From Cupriavidus taiwanensis (lineage in GTDB: Bacteria > Pseudomonadota > Gammaproteobacteria > Burkholderiales > Burkholderiaceae): a stretch of 64,000 bases of DNA. This document shows positions 9,205-17,533 of this stretch, piece by piece. A program made the translations under genes and the position numbers. The stretch spans positions 2,127,901 through 2,191,900 of the forward strand of contig NZ_LT977071.1 in the NCBI RefSeq assembly GCF_900250075.1. Reading direction: 5' to 3'. The notes beneath the pieces were generated by a model. That model was not told the origin of the DNA. It worked only from the letters and a program-made list of their open reading frames with translations, and did not search any database. Within the stretch, counting starts at the first letter, position 1, and each line of letters starts with the position of its first letter.

Positions 9205-9623
9205 AGCACCACCAGCAGGTTGGCCGCGGCCAGCGTGCCGTGCAGCCAGCTGGGATGGAACAGGGCCTCGTACAGTTCCAGCGGAATGTAGATGCCGCCC
9301 GACCATACCCCAAGCCAATTGCCCCAGGCCAGCCCGCGCCACAACCCATAAGCCTCGGCAAAGCGCATCAGCGCATAGACCGCGGCGGACCCGCCGATGG
9401 CCCACAGGCGCGCATTGTCGGGATGCTCGAGCAGCGACAGGAAGATGGTGGGATAGCGGCTGGCCGGATTGACATGCCAGCGCTGGATGATGGCTTCGGC
9501 CAGCGCCTGGGCATCGCGATGCAGCAGGGCAGCCAGGCCCAGCCCGGCCACGATCACCAGCAGCCCCTTGGCCGCTTCGAACAACGCAATGCTCCTGAGG
9601 CCCAGTGCGCCCTGCTTTGCCAT
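9156..9623 (-). CDS. DUF2127 membrane protein
   Basis: A 155-residue predicted inner-membrane protein. It begins MAKQGALGLRSIALFEAAKG and continues with hydrophobic segments at about 15-36, 75-95, 99-118 and 127-147. The GLRSIALFEAAKGLLV opening and the later RFAEAYGLWRGLAWGNWLG motif match DUF2127. The start at 9623 is chosen because CGGAGA stands about eight bases before it; the open frame runs further upstream but lacks membrane character there. Function is unknown. It is convergent with, and overlaps, the nuclease gene by 49 bases. Confidence 0.8.
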   Translation of the reverse strand: MAKQGALGLRSIALFEAAKGLLVIVAGLGLAALLHRDAQALAEAIIQRWHVNPASRYPTIFLSLLEHPDNARLWAIGGSAAVYALMRFAEAYGLWRGLAWGNWLGVWSGGIYIPLELYEALFHPSWLHGTLAAANLLVVLYLARGLLAKSTTKGS

Positions 9624-9712
9624 GCGGTATCTCCGGTCGATGCAAGATCTGCAAAGCCGGTATTGTGCAATATCGCCAAACGCGAGGGCTGGGTGGGCCC
9701 CGGGCGCGCCGC

Positions 9713-10873
9713 CTACGGGCGTGACTTCTGGTAAGTGCCGATCAGTTCCGCCTTGGCCAGCACGTGGCTTTGCATCGATCGCTCCAGGGCGGCCTTGTCC
9801 GGCTTGCCGATGTCGGGCAGTGCCACATCCAGGGCATAGAGCTTGAAGACATAGCGGTGCCGGCCGACCGGCGGACACGGGCCGCCGTAGCCCGCGCGGT
9901 GCCAGTCGTTGAGCCCTTCGCGCGTGCCAGCCGGGAGCCCCGCCCTGGCGATGTCGGCGGGAAGCGCGGCGGTGTCGGCCGGCAGGTTGTAGAGCACCCA
10001 GTGGACCCAGGTCATCTTCGGCGCGGCCGGGTCGGGCGCGTCCGGGTCGTCGACGATCAGCGCCAGGCTTGCCGTGCCGGGCGGCAGGCCGCTCCAGGCC
10101 AGCGGCGGAGAGATATCGGCGCCCTCGCAGGTGTGCAGGGCCGGGATCGCGCCGCCCGGGGCAAATGCAGTCGATTGCAGCTGGAACGGCATACGGGCCT
10201 CCCTGGAGGCAATGCGCAATGGCTCCAACTTAGGCCGGATCGGTGCCGCGCGCAAGGCGCCGCGCTGCGATGGCGGCGGCTCGGCCTCGAGCAGCGCCTT
10301 GAGCCGGCGCACCGCTTCGGTGGACTCGGCCTGCAACTGGTCGCGCAGCATCAGGCGATTGATCAGCGCAAACAGCAACGTCGGCGAACGGTAGTGGAAT
10401 TCGCGCTCGAAGCGCGTGCGTTCGGCCGCCGGCGTCAGCGAGGGGGGGATGGCGGGCGTCAGCCGGTAGGTGATGGTGCCGACGCGGCGCCCCGCGGCCA
10501 CGCCCTCGATCGACCACATGCGCGGCCGCTGGCTTTCGATCACCGTCCAGACCACCACGCCGCCGCGGCGCGCCAGCATGAACGTTTCGGCGACGCGCTC
10601 GCCGCGCTCCAGCGGATGGTCGGTGGCGCCCGCCACGCCGAGCGAGGCCGGATGCCAGGCGGGCCAGTGCCGCGGGGTCGCGACAAAATCGAAGACCAGC
10701 GCCAGCGGGCGCGCGATCACTACCTCGTCATGGATGGCGGTGCGGTCCAGCCCCGGCAGCGGTGCCAGCAGCGCGCCCACCGTGGCCGCGGCGAAGACGA
10801 AACCCCAGAGCAGTTTCCTGTGTCGGACAAGCATGGCAGCGGGACCGGACGCAACCGGGACGCACCCGTGCAT
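9713..10873 (-). CDS. SRPBCC domain fused in frame to YbhB/YbcL (PEBP) domain
   Basis: One open frame of 386 residues holds two normally separate proteins. Residues 14-205 start with a membrane anchor (WGFVFAAATVGALLAPL) and continue as an SRPBCC/polyketide-cyclase-like domain (EVVIARPLALVFDFVATPRHWPAWHP). Residues 228-386 form a complete YbhB/YbcL Raf-kinase-inhibitor-like PEBP domain, opening MPFQLQSTAFAPGG and including SPPLAWSGLP, DPDAPDP, HWVLYNLP and GYGGPCPPVGRHRY. ATG 10192, at the PEBP boundary, has a strong AGGGAGG site five bases upstream, so PEBP is probably also or only made as a separate 159-residue protein. The linker (PPPSQRGALRAAPIRP) is low in complexity. Whether a true fusion exists cannot be settled from sequence alone. 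Confidence 0.75.
   Translation of the reverse strand: MHGCVPVASGPAAMLVRHRKLLWGFVFAAATVGALLAPLPGLDRTAIHDEVVIARPLALVFDFVATPRHWPAWHPASLGVAGATDHPLERGERVAETFMLARRGGVVVWTVIESQRPRMWSIEGVAAGRRVGTITYRLTPAIPPSLTPAAERTRFEREFHYRSPTLLFALINRLMLRDQLQAESTEAVRRLKALLEAEPPPSQRGALRAAPIRPKLEPLRIASREARMPFQLQSTAFAPGGAIPALHTCEGADISPPLAWSGLPPGTASLALIVDDPDAPDPAAPKMTWVHWVLYNLPADTAALPADIARAGLPAGTREGLNDWHRAGYGGPCPPVGRHRYVFKLYALDVALPDIGKPDKAALERSMQSHVLAKAELIGTYQKSRP
10198..10204 (-). promoter_or_regulatory. Internal Shine-Dalgarno for the PEBP domain
   Basis: On the minus strand AGGGAGG is followed by five bases and then ATG at 10192, the natural first codon of a YbhB/YbcL protein. It lies inside the larger open frame and argues for independent translation of the C-terminal domain. 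Confidence 0.6.
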
Positions 10874-10940
10874 CCCTGGCGCATGGCGCGATGCTTACAG
10901 TGTAGTGACTGCCCGGCATCGCGCCAGTCCCGTGCGTGGC

Positions 10941-12464
10941 TCAGCGCGCCACCGGGGCGGCGGCGCCCTCGGCCGCAGGCGCCGCGGCCACGGATGCCGG
11001 CAGCGGTCCCCAGCCTCCGCCCAGGCGACGCACCAGCGAAACCGTGGCGGCCGCGCGCAGGCCGGCAACCTGGTTGGCCTCGCGCTGCGACTGCAGCACG
11101 GTGCGGTCGGCATCGATCACCGTCAGGTAGTCGACCGCGCCAGCATCGTAACGGCTGCGCGAGATGCGCGCCGCGCGCCTGGCGCCGCCGAGTGCGCTGT
11201 CCAGCGCGCCGGCCTGCTGGCTGAGCCAGCGCACGTCCGCGAGGCTGTCTTCCACCTCGCGGAAGGCCACCAGCACGGTCTGGCGGTAGCTCGCCACCGC
11301 TTCCTCGTGAGCGGCACGGGCGCCGGCCAGGTTGGCGCTGTTGCGGCCACCGTCGAACACGGTCTGCGCGATGCTGGATCCGATCAGCGGGCCCAGCATC
11401 CAGGTGCGCGAGGACCACTTGAACAGGTTGGACAGGTCGGCCGATTCAAAGCCGAACAGCCCCGTCAGCGTGATGCGCGGAAAAAACGCGGCCTTGGCCA
11501 CGCCGATGCGCGCGTTGGCCGCTGCCATCTGGCGCTCCGCCGCGGCGATGTCCGGGCGCCGCTCCAGCAGCTCGGACGGCAGCCCGGCGGGGACCGCCAC
11601 CGGCGCGGCATCGAACGGCCTCGCCGGCAGCGAGAACGCCGCCGGCGGCACGCCGGTCAGCACCGCCAGGGCATGCTCCTGGTTGGCGCGGCGGCGCTCG
11701 ATGCCAGCCAGGTCGGCACGCGCGGTCCCAAGTTCCGCTTCGGCACGCGCCGGATCGAGGTCGGTGGTTTCCCCGGCGTCATAGCGCTTCTTCAGCAGCG
11801 ACAGCGCATCCTCGCGCAGCTTGATGGTGGCGTTGAGCAGGTTGCGCTCGCTGTCCAGCGTGCGCAGCGCGAAATACGCCTGGGCCACGTCGGCCTGCAG
11901 TGCCAGCTGCACCGAGCGGTACAGGTCTTCCGCGGCTTGGCCGTCGGCGCGGGCAGCGTTGACGCTCGACGCGACGCGGCCGAACAAGTCCAGCTCATAG
12001 CTGGCAAAGGCACGCGCCTTCAGCACCGTTTGCGGCGGCACGCGGGTGCCGTCGGGCAGGCCCTGCGACGCCGCCGACGGCTGCGAGCGGGTGGGGTCCA
12101 GCCCCACGCTGAGCTGCGGGTAAAGGTCCGCCTCGGTGGCGCCGGTGAAGGCGCGCGCCTGCTTCAGGCGCGCCGCGGCGATGGCGAGATCCTGGTTGGA
12201 TTCACCGGCGGCAGCGATCAGGCGGTCCAGTTCGGCGTCGCCGAAGATCTTCCACCATTCGCCGCGGTGCAGGCCCTCGGCCGGCGTCGCGGTCTTCCAT
12301 TGCGCGCCTTCGGCCTGGGCGGCCTCGGCTTCCTTGAAGGCCGGCACGGTGGCCGTCTCCGGCACCTTGTAGGTTGGCGCGAGCGAGCAGCCGGCCAGCA
12401 CCAGCGCGGCGGCCAGCGTGGCGATTCGGGGCAGCTGCCTTGAGATCTGGGCAATCATGTTCAT
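10941..12464 (-). CDS. RND efflux outer-membrane lipoprotein (OprN/OprC, NodT family)
   Basis: A 507-residue outer-membrane channel, the exit duct of the tripartite pump encoded just upstream. The lipobox is VLAGCSLAPTY with the acylated Cys near residue 26. Two outer-membrane efflux (TolC-like) repeats follow, with the characteristic SYELDLFGRV, ERRPDIAAAERQMAAANARIGVAKAAFFP and GGRNSANL segments. The alternating helical coils fit the periplasmic tunnel. It is the last gene of the minus-strand operon MFP-RND-OMF and is separated from the RND gene by about 180 bases holding a REP-like double palindrome. The length is usual for the NodT family. Closest relatives in layout are OprN and OprC. 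Confidence 0.92.
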   Translation of the reverse strand: MNMIAQISRQLPRIATLAAALVLAGCSLAPTYKVPETATVPAFKEAEAAQAEGAQWKTATPAEGLHRGEWWKIFGDAELDRLIAAAGESNQDLAIAAARLKQARAFTGATEADLYPQLSVGLDPTRSQPSAASQGLPDGTRVPPQTVLKARAFASYELDLFGRVASSVNAARADGQAAEDLYRSVQLALQADVAQAYFALRTLDSERNLLNATIKLREDALSLLKKRYDAGETTDLDPARAEAELGTARADLAGIERRRANQEHALAVLTGVPPAAFSLPARPFDAAPVAVPAGLPSELLERRPDIAAAERQMAAANARIGVAKAAFFPRITLTGLFGFESADLSNLFKWSSRTWMLGPLIGSSIAQTVFDGGRNSANLAGARAAHEEAVASYRQTVLVAFREVEDSLADVRWLSQQAGALDSALGGARRAARISRSRYDAGAVDYLTVIDADRTVLQSQREANQVAGLRAAATVSLVRRLGGGWGPLPASVAAAPAAEGAAAPVAR

Positions 12465-12510
12465 TCCTTGACTGTTCTGTGCTCTGGCGGTATCAACGCC
12501 GCCGAGGTAG

Positions 12511-12635
12511 CTCCCCTCTCCCGCTTGCGGGAGAGGGGTTGGGGGAGAGGGTCGGCTTGTATGACGAAGTGAAGCGCGTCAGTACTGCAAGCGCCTGCCC
12601 TCTCCCCCGCCCCTCTCCCAGAGGGAGAGGGGAGC
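12511..12635. repeat. REPIN-like double palindrome inside the efflux operon
   Basis: A 41-base C/G-rich palindrome (12511-12551, core CTCTCCCGC-TTGC-GGGAGAG) is repeated in inverted orientation at about 12598-12635, with about 46 unrelated bases between. The outer ends read CTCCCCTCTCCC and the inner ends GGGGGAGAGGG, so the whole element is a near-palindrome of two REP units, the architecture called REPIN. It lies between the RND and outer-membrane genes. A related single unit is at 15993-16020. Its likely effects are mRNA stem-loops that stabilise or attenuate the operon. Confidence 0.7.
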
Positions 12636-12644
12636 AAACAAGCG

Positions 12645-15600
12645 CTATTCTGCGGACGCCATCGCCTGGTGTTCCACCGACGCCGACGACTTGCGCCGCT
12701 GGCCGCGCGTTGCCAGCAGCCGCAGCGCCACGTAGAACACCGGCGTCAGGAACAGCCCGAAGAAGGTCACGCCAAGCATGCCGGCGAACACCGCCACACC
12801 CATTGCATGACGCATCTCGGCGCCGGCGCCGGTGGAGACCACCAGCGGCACCACGCCCATGATGAACGCGAACGATGTCATCAGGATCGGACGCAGGCGC
12901 AGGCGGCTGGCCTCGATCGCGGCCTGCACCACGGTGCGGCCGTGGTGCTCCAGCTCGCGCGCAAACTCGACGATCAGGATCGCGTTCTTCGCTGACAAGC
13001 CGACCAGCACGATGAAGCCGATCTGCGTGAAGATGTTGTTGTCGCCCTGCGTCAGCCACACCCCGGTCATTGCCGCCAGCAGGCTCATCGGCACGATCAG
13101 GATCACCGCCAGCGGCAGCGTCAGGCTCTCGTACTGGGCAGCCAGCACCAGGAACACCAGCAGCACGCACAGCGGGAAGATCCAGATCCCCGCATTGCCC
13201 GCCAGGATGTCCTGGTAGGTCAGCTCGGTCCATTCGAACTTGATGCCCTTCGGCAACGTTTCGGCGGCGATGCGCTCGGCGGCGGCCTGTGCCTGGCCCG
13301 ACGAGAAGCCGGGCGCGGGCCCGCCGTTCATGTCGGCGGCGGTAAAGCCGTTGTAGCGCACCACGCTGTCCGGACCGAAGCCCTGCTTGACCTGCACCAG
13401 CGACGACAGCGGCACCATGTCGCCGGCGGCGTTGCGCGTCTTCAGTTGCAGGATGTCCTCGGCATGGGCGCGGAACGGTGCGTCGGCCTGCACCTTGACC
13501 TGGTAGGTCCGGCCGAACTTGTTGAAATCATTGACGTACGCCGAGCCCAGGTAGGTCTGCAGCGTGTCGAACACATCCGTCACCGGCACGCCCAGCTGCT
13601 TGGCCTTGACGCGGTCCAGCCTGACGTCGAGCTGCGGCACGTTGACCTGGTAGTTGCTGAAGATGCCGCTCAGCTCAGGCGTGGCGCGCGCCTTGTTGGC
13701 GAATGCGTTGGTGGCTTCGAACAGCGCCTCATAGCCCAGCGCGGCACGGTCCTCGATCATCAGCTTGAAGCCGCCGATGGTGCCCAGGCCCTGCACGGGC
13801 GGCGGCGGGAACACCGCGATAAAGGCATCCTGGATCGCCGCGTACTTCTGGTTCAGCTCGGCCGCGATGGCCGCGCCACCCAGCTCGGCGCTCTTGCGGT
13901 CCTCGAACGGCTTGAGCGTGGCGAACACGATGCCGGCGCTCGGGCTGTTGGTGAAGCCGTTGATCGACAGGCCCGGGAAGGCCACCGCCGATTCCACGCC
14001 CGGATGCTTGAGCGCGATGTCGCTCATCTTGCGGATCACGTCTTCGGTGCGGTCCAGCGTGGCGCCGTCAGGCAGCTTGGCAAAGCCCACCAGGTACTGC
14101 TTGTCCTGCGCCGGCACGAAGCCCTTGGGCACCAGCTGGAACACACCCCAGGTCAGCGCCAGCATCACCGCGTACACGCCGAACACCGAGCCCTTGCGGC
14201 GGATCACGCCCTTCACGCCGCGACCGTAGCTCTCGGCGCTGCGGCCGAAGAACTTGTTGAAGCGCTTGAAGAAACCGCCGAAGACGCGGTCCATCCAGCG
14301 CGACAGCCAGTCCTTGGGCGCGTCGTGGCTCTTGAGCAGCAGCGCCGACAGCGCCGGCGACAGTGTCAGCGAGTTGAACGCCGAGATGATGGTCGAGATC
14401 GAGATGGTCAGCGCGAACTGCTTGTAGAACTGCCCGGTCAGGCCGGTCATGAAGGCCAGCGGCACGAACACGGCGATCAGCGTCAGCGCAATGGCGATGA
14501 TGGGGCCGCTGACCTCGCGCATGGCCTTGTAGGTGGCCTCCTTCGGCGTCAGCCCTTCCTCGATATTGCGCTCGACGTTCTCCACCACCACGATCGCGTC
14601 ATCGACCACGATGCCGATCGCCAGCACCAGCCCGAACAGCGACAGCGCATTGATCGAGAAGCCGAACAGGTGCATCAGCCCGAAGGTACCGACGATCGAC
14701 ACCGGCACCGCCAGCAGCGGGATGATCGACGCGCGCCAGGTCTGCAGGAACAGGATCACCACCAGCACCACCAGCGCGATCGCCTCGAACAGCGTGTGCG
14801 TCACCGCCTCGATCGAGTGGCGCACGAACTGCGTCGGGTCATAGACGATGCTGTAGTCGATGCCGTCGGGGAAGTTCTGCTTCAGTTCTTCCATGGTCTT
14901 GCGCACGTCATCCGAGATCTGGATGGCGTTGGAACCAGGCGCCTGGAAGATGGGAATCGCCACCGCGGGCTTGTTGTCCAGCAGCGAGCGCAAGGCGTAT
15001 TCCGACGCGCCCAGCTCGATCCGGGCGACGTCCTTCAGGTAGGTCACGGCGCCGTCGGCGGAGGTGCGCACGACGATATCGCCGAACTCTTCCACCGTGC
15101 TCAGGCGGCCCTGCGCATTGACCGACAGCTGCAGGTCCGCGCCCGGCAGCGACGGCGACTGGCCGATCACGCCGGCCGCCACCTGCACGTTCTGCTCGCG
15201 GATGGCCTTGATCACGTCGCCGGTGGCAAGCTGGCGCTCGGCCATCTTTTCCGGGTTGAGCCACACGCGCATGGCGTAGTCGCCCGAGCCGAACAGCTGC
15301 ACCTGGCCCACGCCCTGCAAGCGCGCCAGCCGGTCCTTGACGTTGATCACCGCGTAATTGCGCAGGTAGGTCATGTCATAGCGGTCGTTGGGCGAGACCA
15401 GGTGGACCACCATGGTCAGGTCGGGCGAGCTCTTGACCGTGGTGATGCCAAGCCGCCGCACGTCTTCCGGCAGGCGCGGCTCGGCCTGCGAGACGCGGTT
15501 CTGCACCAGCTGCTGCGCCTTGTCGGGGTCGGTGCCCAGCTTGAAGGTCACGGTCAGCGTGAGCAGGCCGTCGCTGTTGGACTGCGACGACATGTACAGC

Positions 15601-15830
15601 ATGTCCTCGACGCCGTTGATCTGCTCCTCCAGCGGCGACGCCACGGTTTCGGCGATCACCTTGGGGTTGGCGCCCGGATACTGCGCGCGCACCACCACCG
15701 ACGGCGGCACCACTTCCGGGTACTCCGAGATCGGCAGCTTGAACATCGAGATGGCACCGATCAGGAAGATCAGCACCGACAGCACCCCCGCGAAGATGGG
15801 GCGGTCGATAAAGAATTTCGAGAGATTCAT
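12645..15830 (-). CDS. RND multidrug efflux permease (MexF/BpeF-like)
   Basis: A 1061-residue inner-membrane proton/drug antiporter of the HAE1 family. It has the N-terminal TM1 (FFIDRPIFAGVLSVLIFLIG), two large periplasmic loops, and the TM4 proton-relay aspartates D410-D411 in AIGIVVDDAIVVVENVER. The segment FPPPPVQGLGTIGGFKL and the overall sequence, as I recall MexF, are closer to MexF/BpeF/OqxB than to AcrB or MexB. The substrates of relatives are chloramphenicol, fluoroquinolones and trimethoprim; that is family knowledge, not shown here. It is transcribed after the adaptor gene (gap 217 bases, containing a REP-like unit) and before the OMF gene. Confidence 0.94.
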   Translation of the reverse strand: MNLSKFFIDRPIFAGVLSVLIFLIGAISMFKLPISEYPEVVPPSVVVRAQYPGANPKVIAETVASPLEEQINGVEDMLYMSSQSNSDGLLTLTVTFKLGTDPDKAQQLVQNRVSQAEPRLPEDVRRLGITTVKSSPDLTMVVHLVSPNDRYDMTYLRNYAVINVKDRLARLQGVGQVQLFGSGDYAMRVWLNPEKMAERQLATGDVIKAIREQNVQVAAGVIGQSPSLPGADLQLSVNAQGRLSTVEEFGDIVVRTSADGAVTYLKDVARIELGASEYALRSLLDNKPAVAIPIFQAPGSNAIQISDDVRKTMEELKQNFPDGIDYSIVYDPTQFVRHSIEAVTHTLFEAIALVVLVVILFLQTWRASIIPLLAVPVSIVGTFGLMHLFGFSINALSLFGLVLAIGIVVDDAIVVVENVERNIEEGLTPKEATYKAMREVSGPIIAIALTLIAVFVPLAFMTGLTGQFYKQFALTISISTIISAFNSLTLSPALSALLLKSHDAPKDWLSRWMDRVFGGFFKRFNKFFGRSAESYGRGVKGVIRRKGSVFGVYAVMLALTWGVFQLVPKGFVPAQDKQYLVGFAKLPDGATLDRTEDVIRKMSDIALKHPGVESAVAFPGLSINGFTNSPSAGIVFATLKPFEDRKSAELGGAAIAAELNQKYAAIQDAFIAVFPPPPVQGLGTIGGFKLMIEDRAALGYEALFEATNAFANKARATPELSGIFSNYQVNVPQLDVRLDRVKAKQLGVPVTDVFDTLQTYLGSAYVNDFNKFGRTYQVKVQADAPFRAHAEDILQLKTRNAAGDMVPLSSLVQVKQGFGPDSVVRYNGFTAADMNGGPAPGFSSGQAQAAAERIAAETLPKGIKFEWTELTYQDILAGNAGIWIFPLCVLLVFLVLAAQYESLTLPLAVILIVPMSLLAAMTGVWLTQGDNNIFTQIGFIVLVGLSAKNAILIVEFARELEHHGRTVVQAAIEASRLRLRPILMTSFAFIMGVVPLVVSTGAGAEMRHAMGVAVFAGMLGVTFFGLFLTPVFYVALRLLATRGQRRKSSASVEHQAMASAE

Positions 15831-15992
15831 GTTGGTCTCTGCTAAAAGCGCCCCCCTGGCGGCCCGCTTGTGGCGGGCACCATCAACTGCCTGGGGAGCG
15901 ATGCAAAACTAGGGGCGCTGGCAACACGCCACATCAAGCAAGGCCGGCGGTTATGGATGCTCCAACGCCGCCCGGGCTTGTCTGGGCTGGTA

Positions 15993-16020
15993 CTCCCTCT
16001 CCCCTCACGGGGACGGGGAG
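15993..16020. repeat. Single REP-like palindrome between adaptor and permease genes
   Basis: CTCCCTCTCCCC-TCA-CGGGGACGGGGAG forms an imperfect hairpin of the same composition and core (CTCTCCCC) as the two units at 12511-12635. It lies 28 bases after the stop of the adaptor gene as transcribed. It may act as an intra-operon stem-loop. Confidence 0.55.
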
Positions 16021-16047
16021 CAAACCCTCAGCAAGCGTTCATGGCGC

Positions 16048-17289
16048 TCAACTCACCGGCTTCACGTCCGCATCGCCCTTCTCGCTCGCGGCCTGCTTGC
16101 GGTCAGGCGCCGCCGGGCGCGGCTCCAGTTCGCTGCGGTAGGCCATGGCCACCACCTTGGGCTGCACCGTGTCGCCCGGCCGCACGCGCTGCAGGCCATT
16201 GACCACGATGTTCTCGCCCGGCTTCAGCCCCTTGCGGACCACACGCAGGCCTTCATAGTTGGGCCCGAGTTCGACTTCGCGGTAGACCAGCTTGTTGGCC
16301 TTGTCGACCACCAGCACGAACTTCTTGCCCTGGTCGGTGCCGACCGACCGGTCGTTGACCAGCACCGCCGCATGCGGCGCGCCGCCGCCCATCTTGACCT
16401 TGGCGTACAGGCCCGGCAGCAGGCGGCCGTCGTCGTTGTCGAACACCGCGCGCACGCGGATGGTGCCGCTGCGCGTATCGAGCCGGTTGTCGACCGACTG
16501 GATCTTGCCCTGGTGCGGATGGCCGTCTTCGTTGGCCAGGCCGAGGTAGACCGGCAGGTTGGCCTGCCCGCCACCGGCACCGGGAGCGGTGTAGCGCAAA
16601 TAGCTCTGCTCGTCGATCTCGAAGCTGGCGTAGATCGGCGACACCGACACCACCGTGGTCAGCGGCGGCGTCGCCGCGCCGGGCGCCACCAGGTTGCCCA
16701 CCGTGATCTCGGCGCGCGACACGCGGCCGGACACCGGCGCGGTGATGCGGGTGTAGGCCAGGTTCAGGCGCGCGGTTTCCAGCTGGGCCTGGGCGGCGCG
16801 CACGTTGGCGCCGGTTTCGCGCGCGGCATGGATGCGCTCGTCGAACTCGCGCCGCGAGATGGCGTTGTCGTCCAGCAGGCGCTGCGCGCGTTCGCCTTCG
16901 CTCTTGGCATGCGCCGCACGCACCTGCGCCGCAGCCAGCGCGGCCTCGGCGCGTGCCACTTCCGCGGCATAAGGCCGCGGGTCGATGGTGAAGAGCGGAT
17001 CGCCCTTCTTCACCAGCGCGCCTTCGCGGAAGTGCACGGCGTCGATGGTGCCGCCGACGCGCGGGCGGATTTCCACCCGGTCCACCGCTTCCAGGCGGCC
17101 GGAGAATTCATCCCACTCGGTGATGGTCTGCCCGACCACCGCGGCCACCTCGATGGCCGGTGCCGGCGGCGGCGTGTTGGCGTGGGCTTCGCCGCTGTGC
17201 CACGGGCGCAGGATCGAACCGGCCACGCCGGCACCGAGCACCACGACGATGGCGAGGGCAATCAGGGTACGTCGCTTCTGCTGCTGCAT
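16048..17289 (-). CDS. RND efflux periplasmic adaptor (MexE/BpeE-like MFP)
   Basis: A 413-residue membrane fusion protein that bridges the RND permease and the outer-membrane duct. It has an N-terminal membrane anchor (LIALAIVVVLGAGVAGSIL) without a lipobox. The barrel-sandwich halves are VEIRPRVGGTIDAVHFREGALVKKGDPLF and, after the coiled-coil hairpin at about 100-165, LAYTRITAPVSGRVSRAEI. The beta-barrel and membrane-proximal domains follow (VYLGLANEDGHPHQGKI, NGLQRVRPGDTVQP). Sequence features match MexE as I recall it. It is the first pump gene of the operon, 245 bases downstream of the LlpE-like gene on the same strand. Confidence 0.93.
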   Translation of the reverse strand: MQQQKRRTLIALAIVVVLGAGVAGSILRPWHSGEAHANTPPPAPAIEVAAVVGQTITEWDEFSGRLEAVDRVEIRPRVGGTIDAVHFREGALVKKGDPLFTIDPRPYAAEVARAEAALAAAQVRAAHAKSEGERAQRLLDDNAISRREFDERIHAARETGANVRAAQAQLETARLNLAYTRITAPVSGRVSRAEITVGNLVAPGAATPPLTTVVSVSPIYASFEIDEQSYLRYTAPGAGGGQANLPVYLGLANEDGHPHQGKIQSVDNRLDTRSGTIRVRAVFDNDDGRLLPGLYAKVKMGGGAPHAAVLVNDRSVGTDQGKKFVLVVDKANKLVYREVELGPNYEGLRVVRKGLKPGENIVVNGLQRVRPGDTVQPKVVAMAYRSELEPRPAAPDRKQAASEKGDADVKPVS

Positions 17290-17533
17290 TTCTCAAACTC
17301 CTGGATCGGGTTTTCTTCAACCGGAAAAGCAAATGGCCGAACGCCGCCTGCCGGTCCGCGCGGGCGGATCGGAACCATGGTCAAACTGATGGTCGGACTT
17401 GGGACCGCGCGCATCACGGCGCGCCGCGGTCCTGGCTCTGGCCGAAACAGAGCCGGCTGGCGGTTGTCTGGAGCGGCTCAGCCGGCGGGCTTGGCTCCAG
17501 GCCGGCTGGCGTTGGCGCCAGCGCAGCGTTCAG

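Noticed and set aside
9624..9878. Upstream extension of the DUF2127 frame
   Set aside because: The extra 85 residues are Gly/Arg/Pro-rich without membrane character, and they overlap the PEBP gene; ATG 9623 has a ribosome-binding site.
13446..15845. Long + strand open frame (799 codons) opposite the RND permease gene
   Set aside because: It is an antisense shadow of a well-conserved gene: its translation is dominated by His, Arg, Gln and Asp and has no family motif, as expected from GC-rich third positions.
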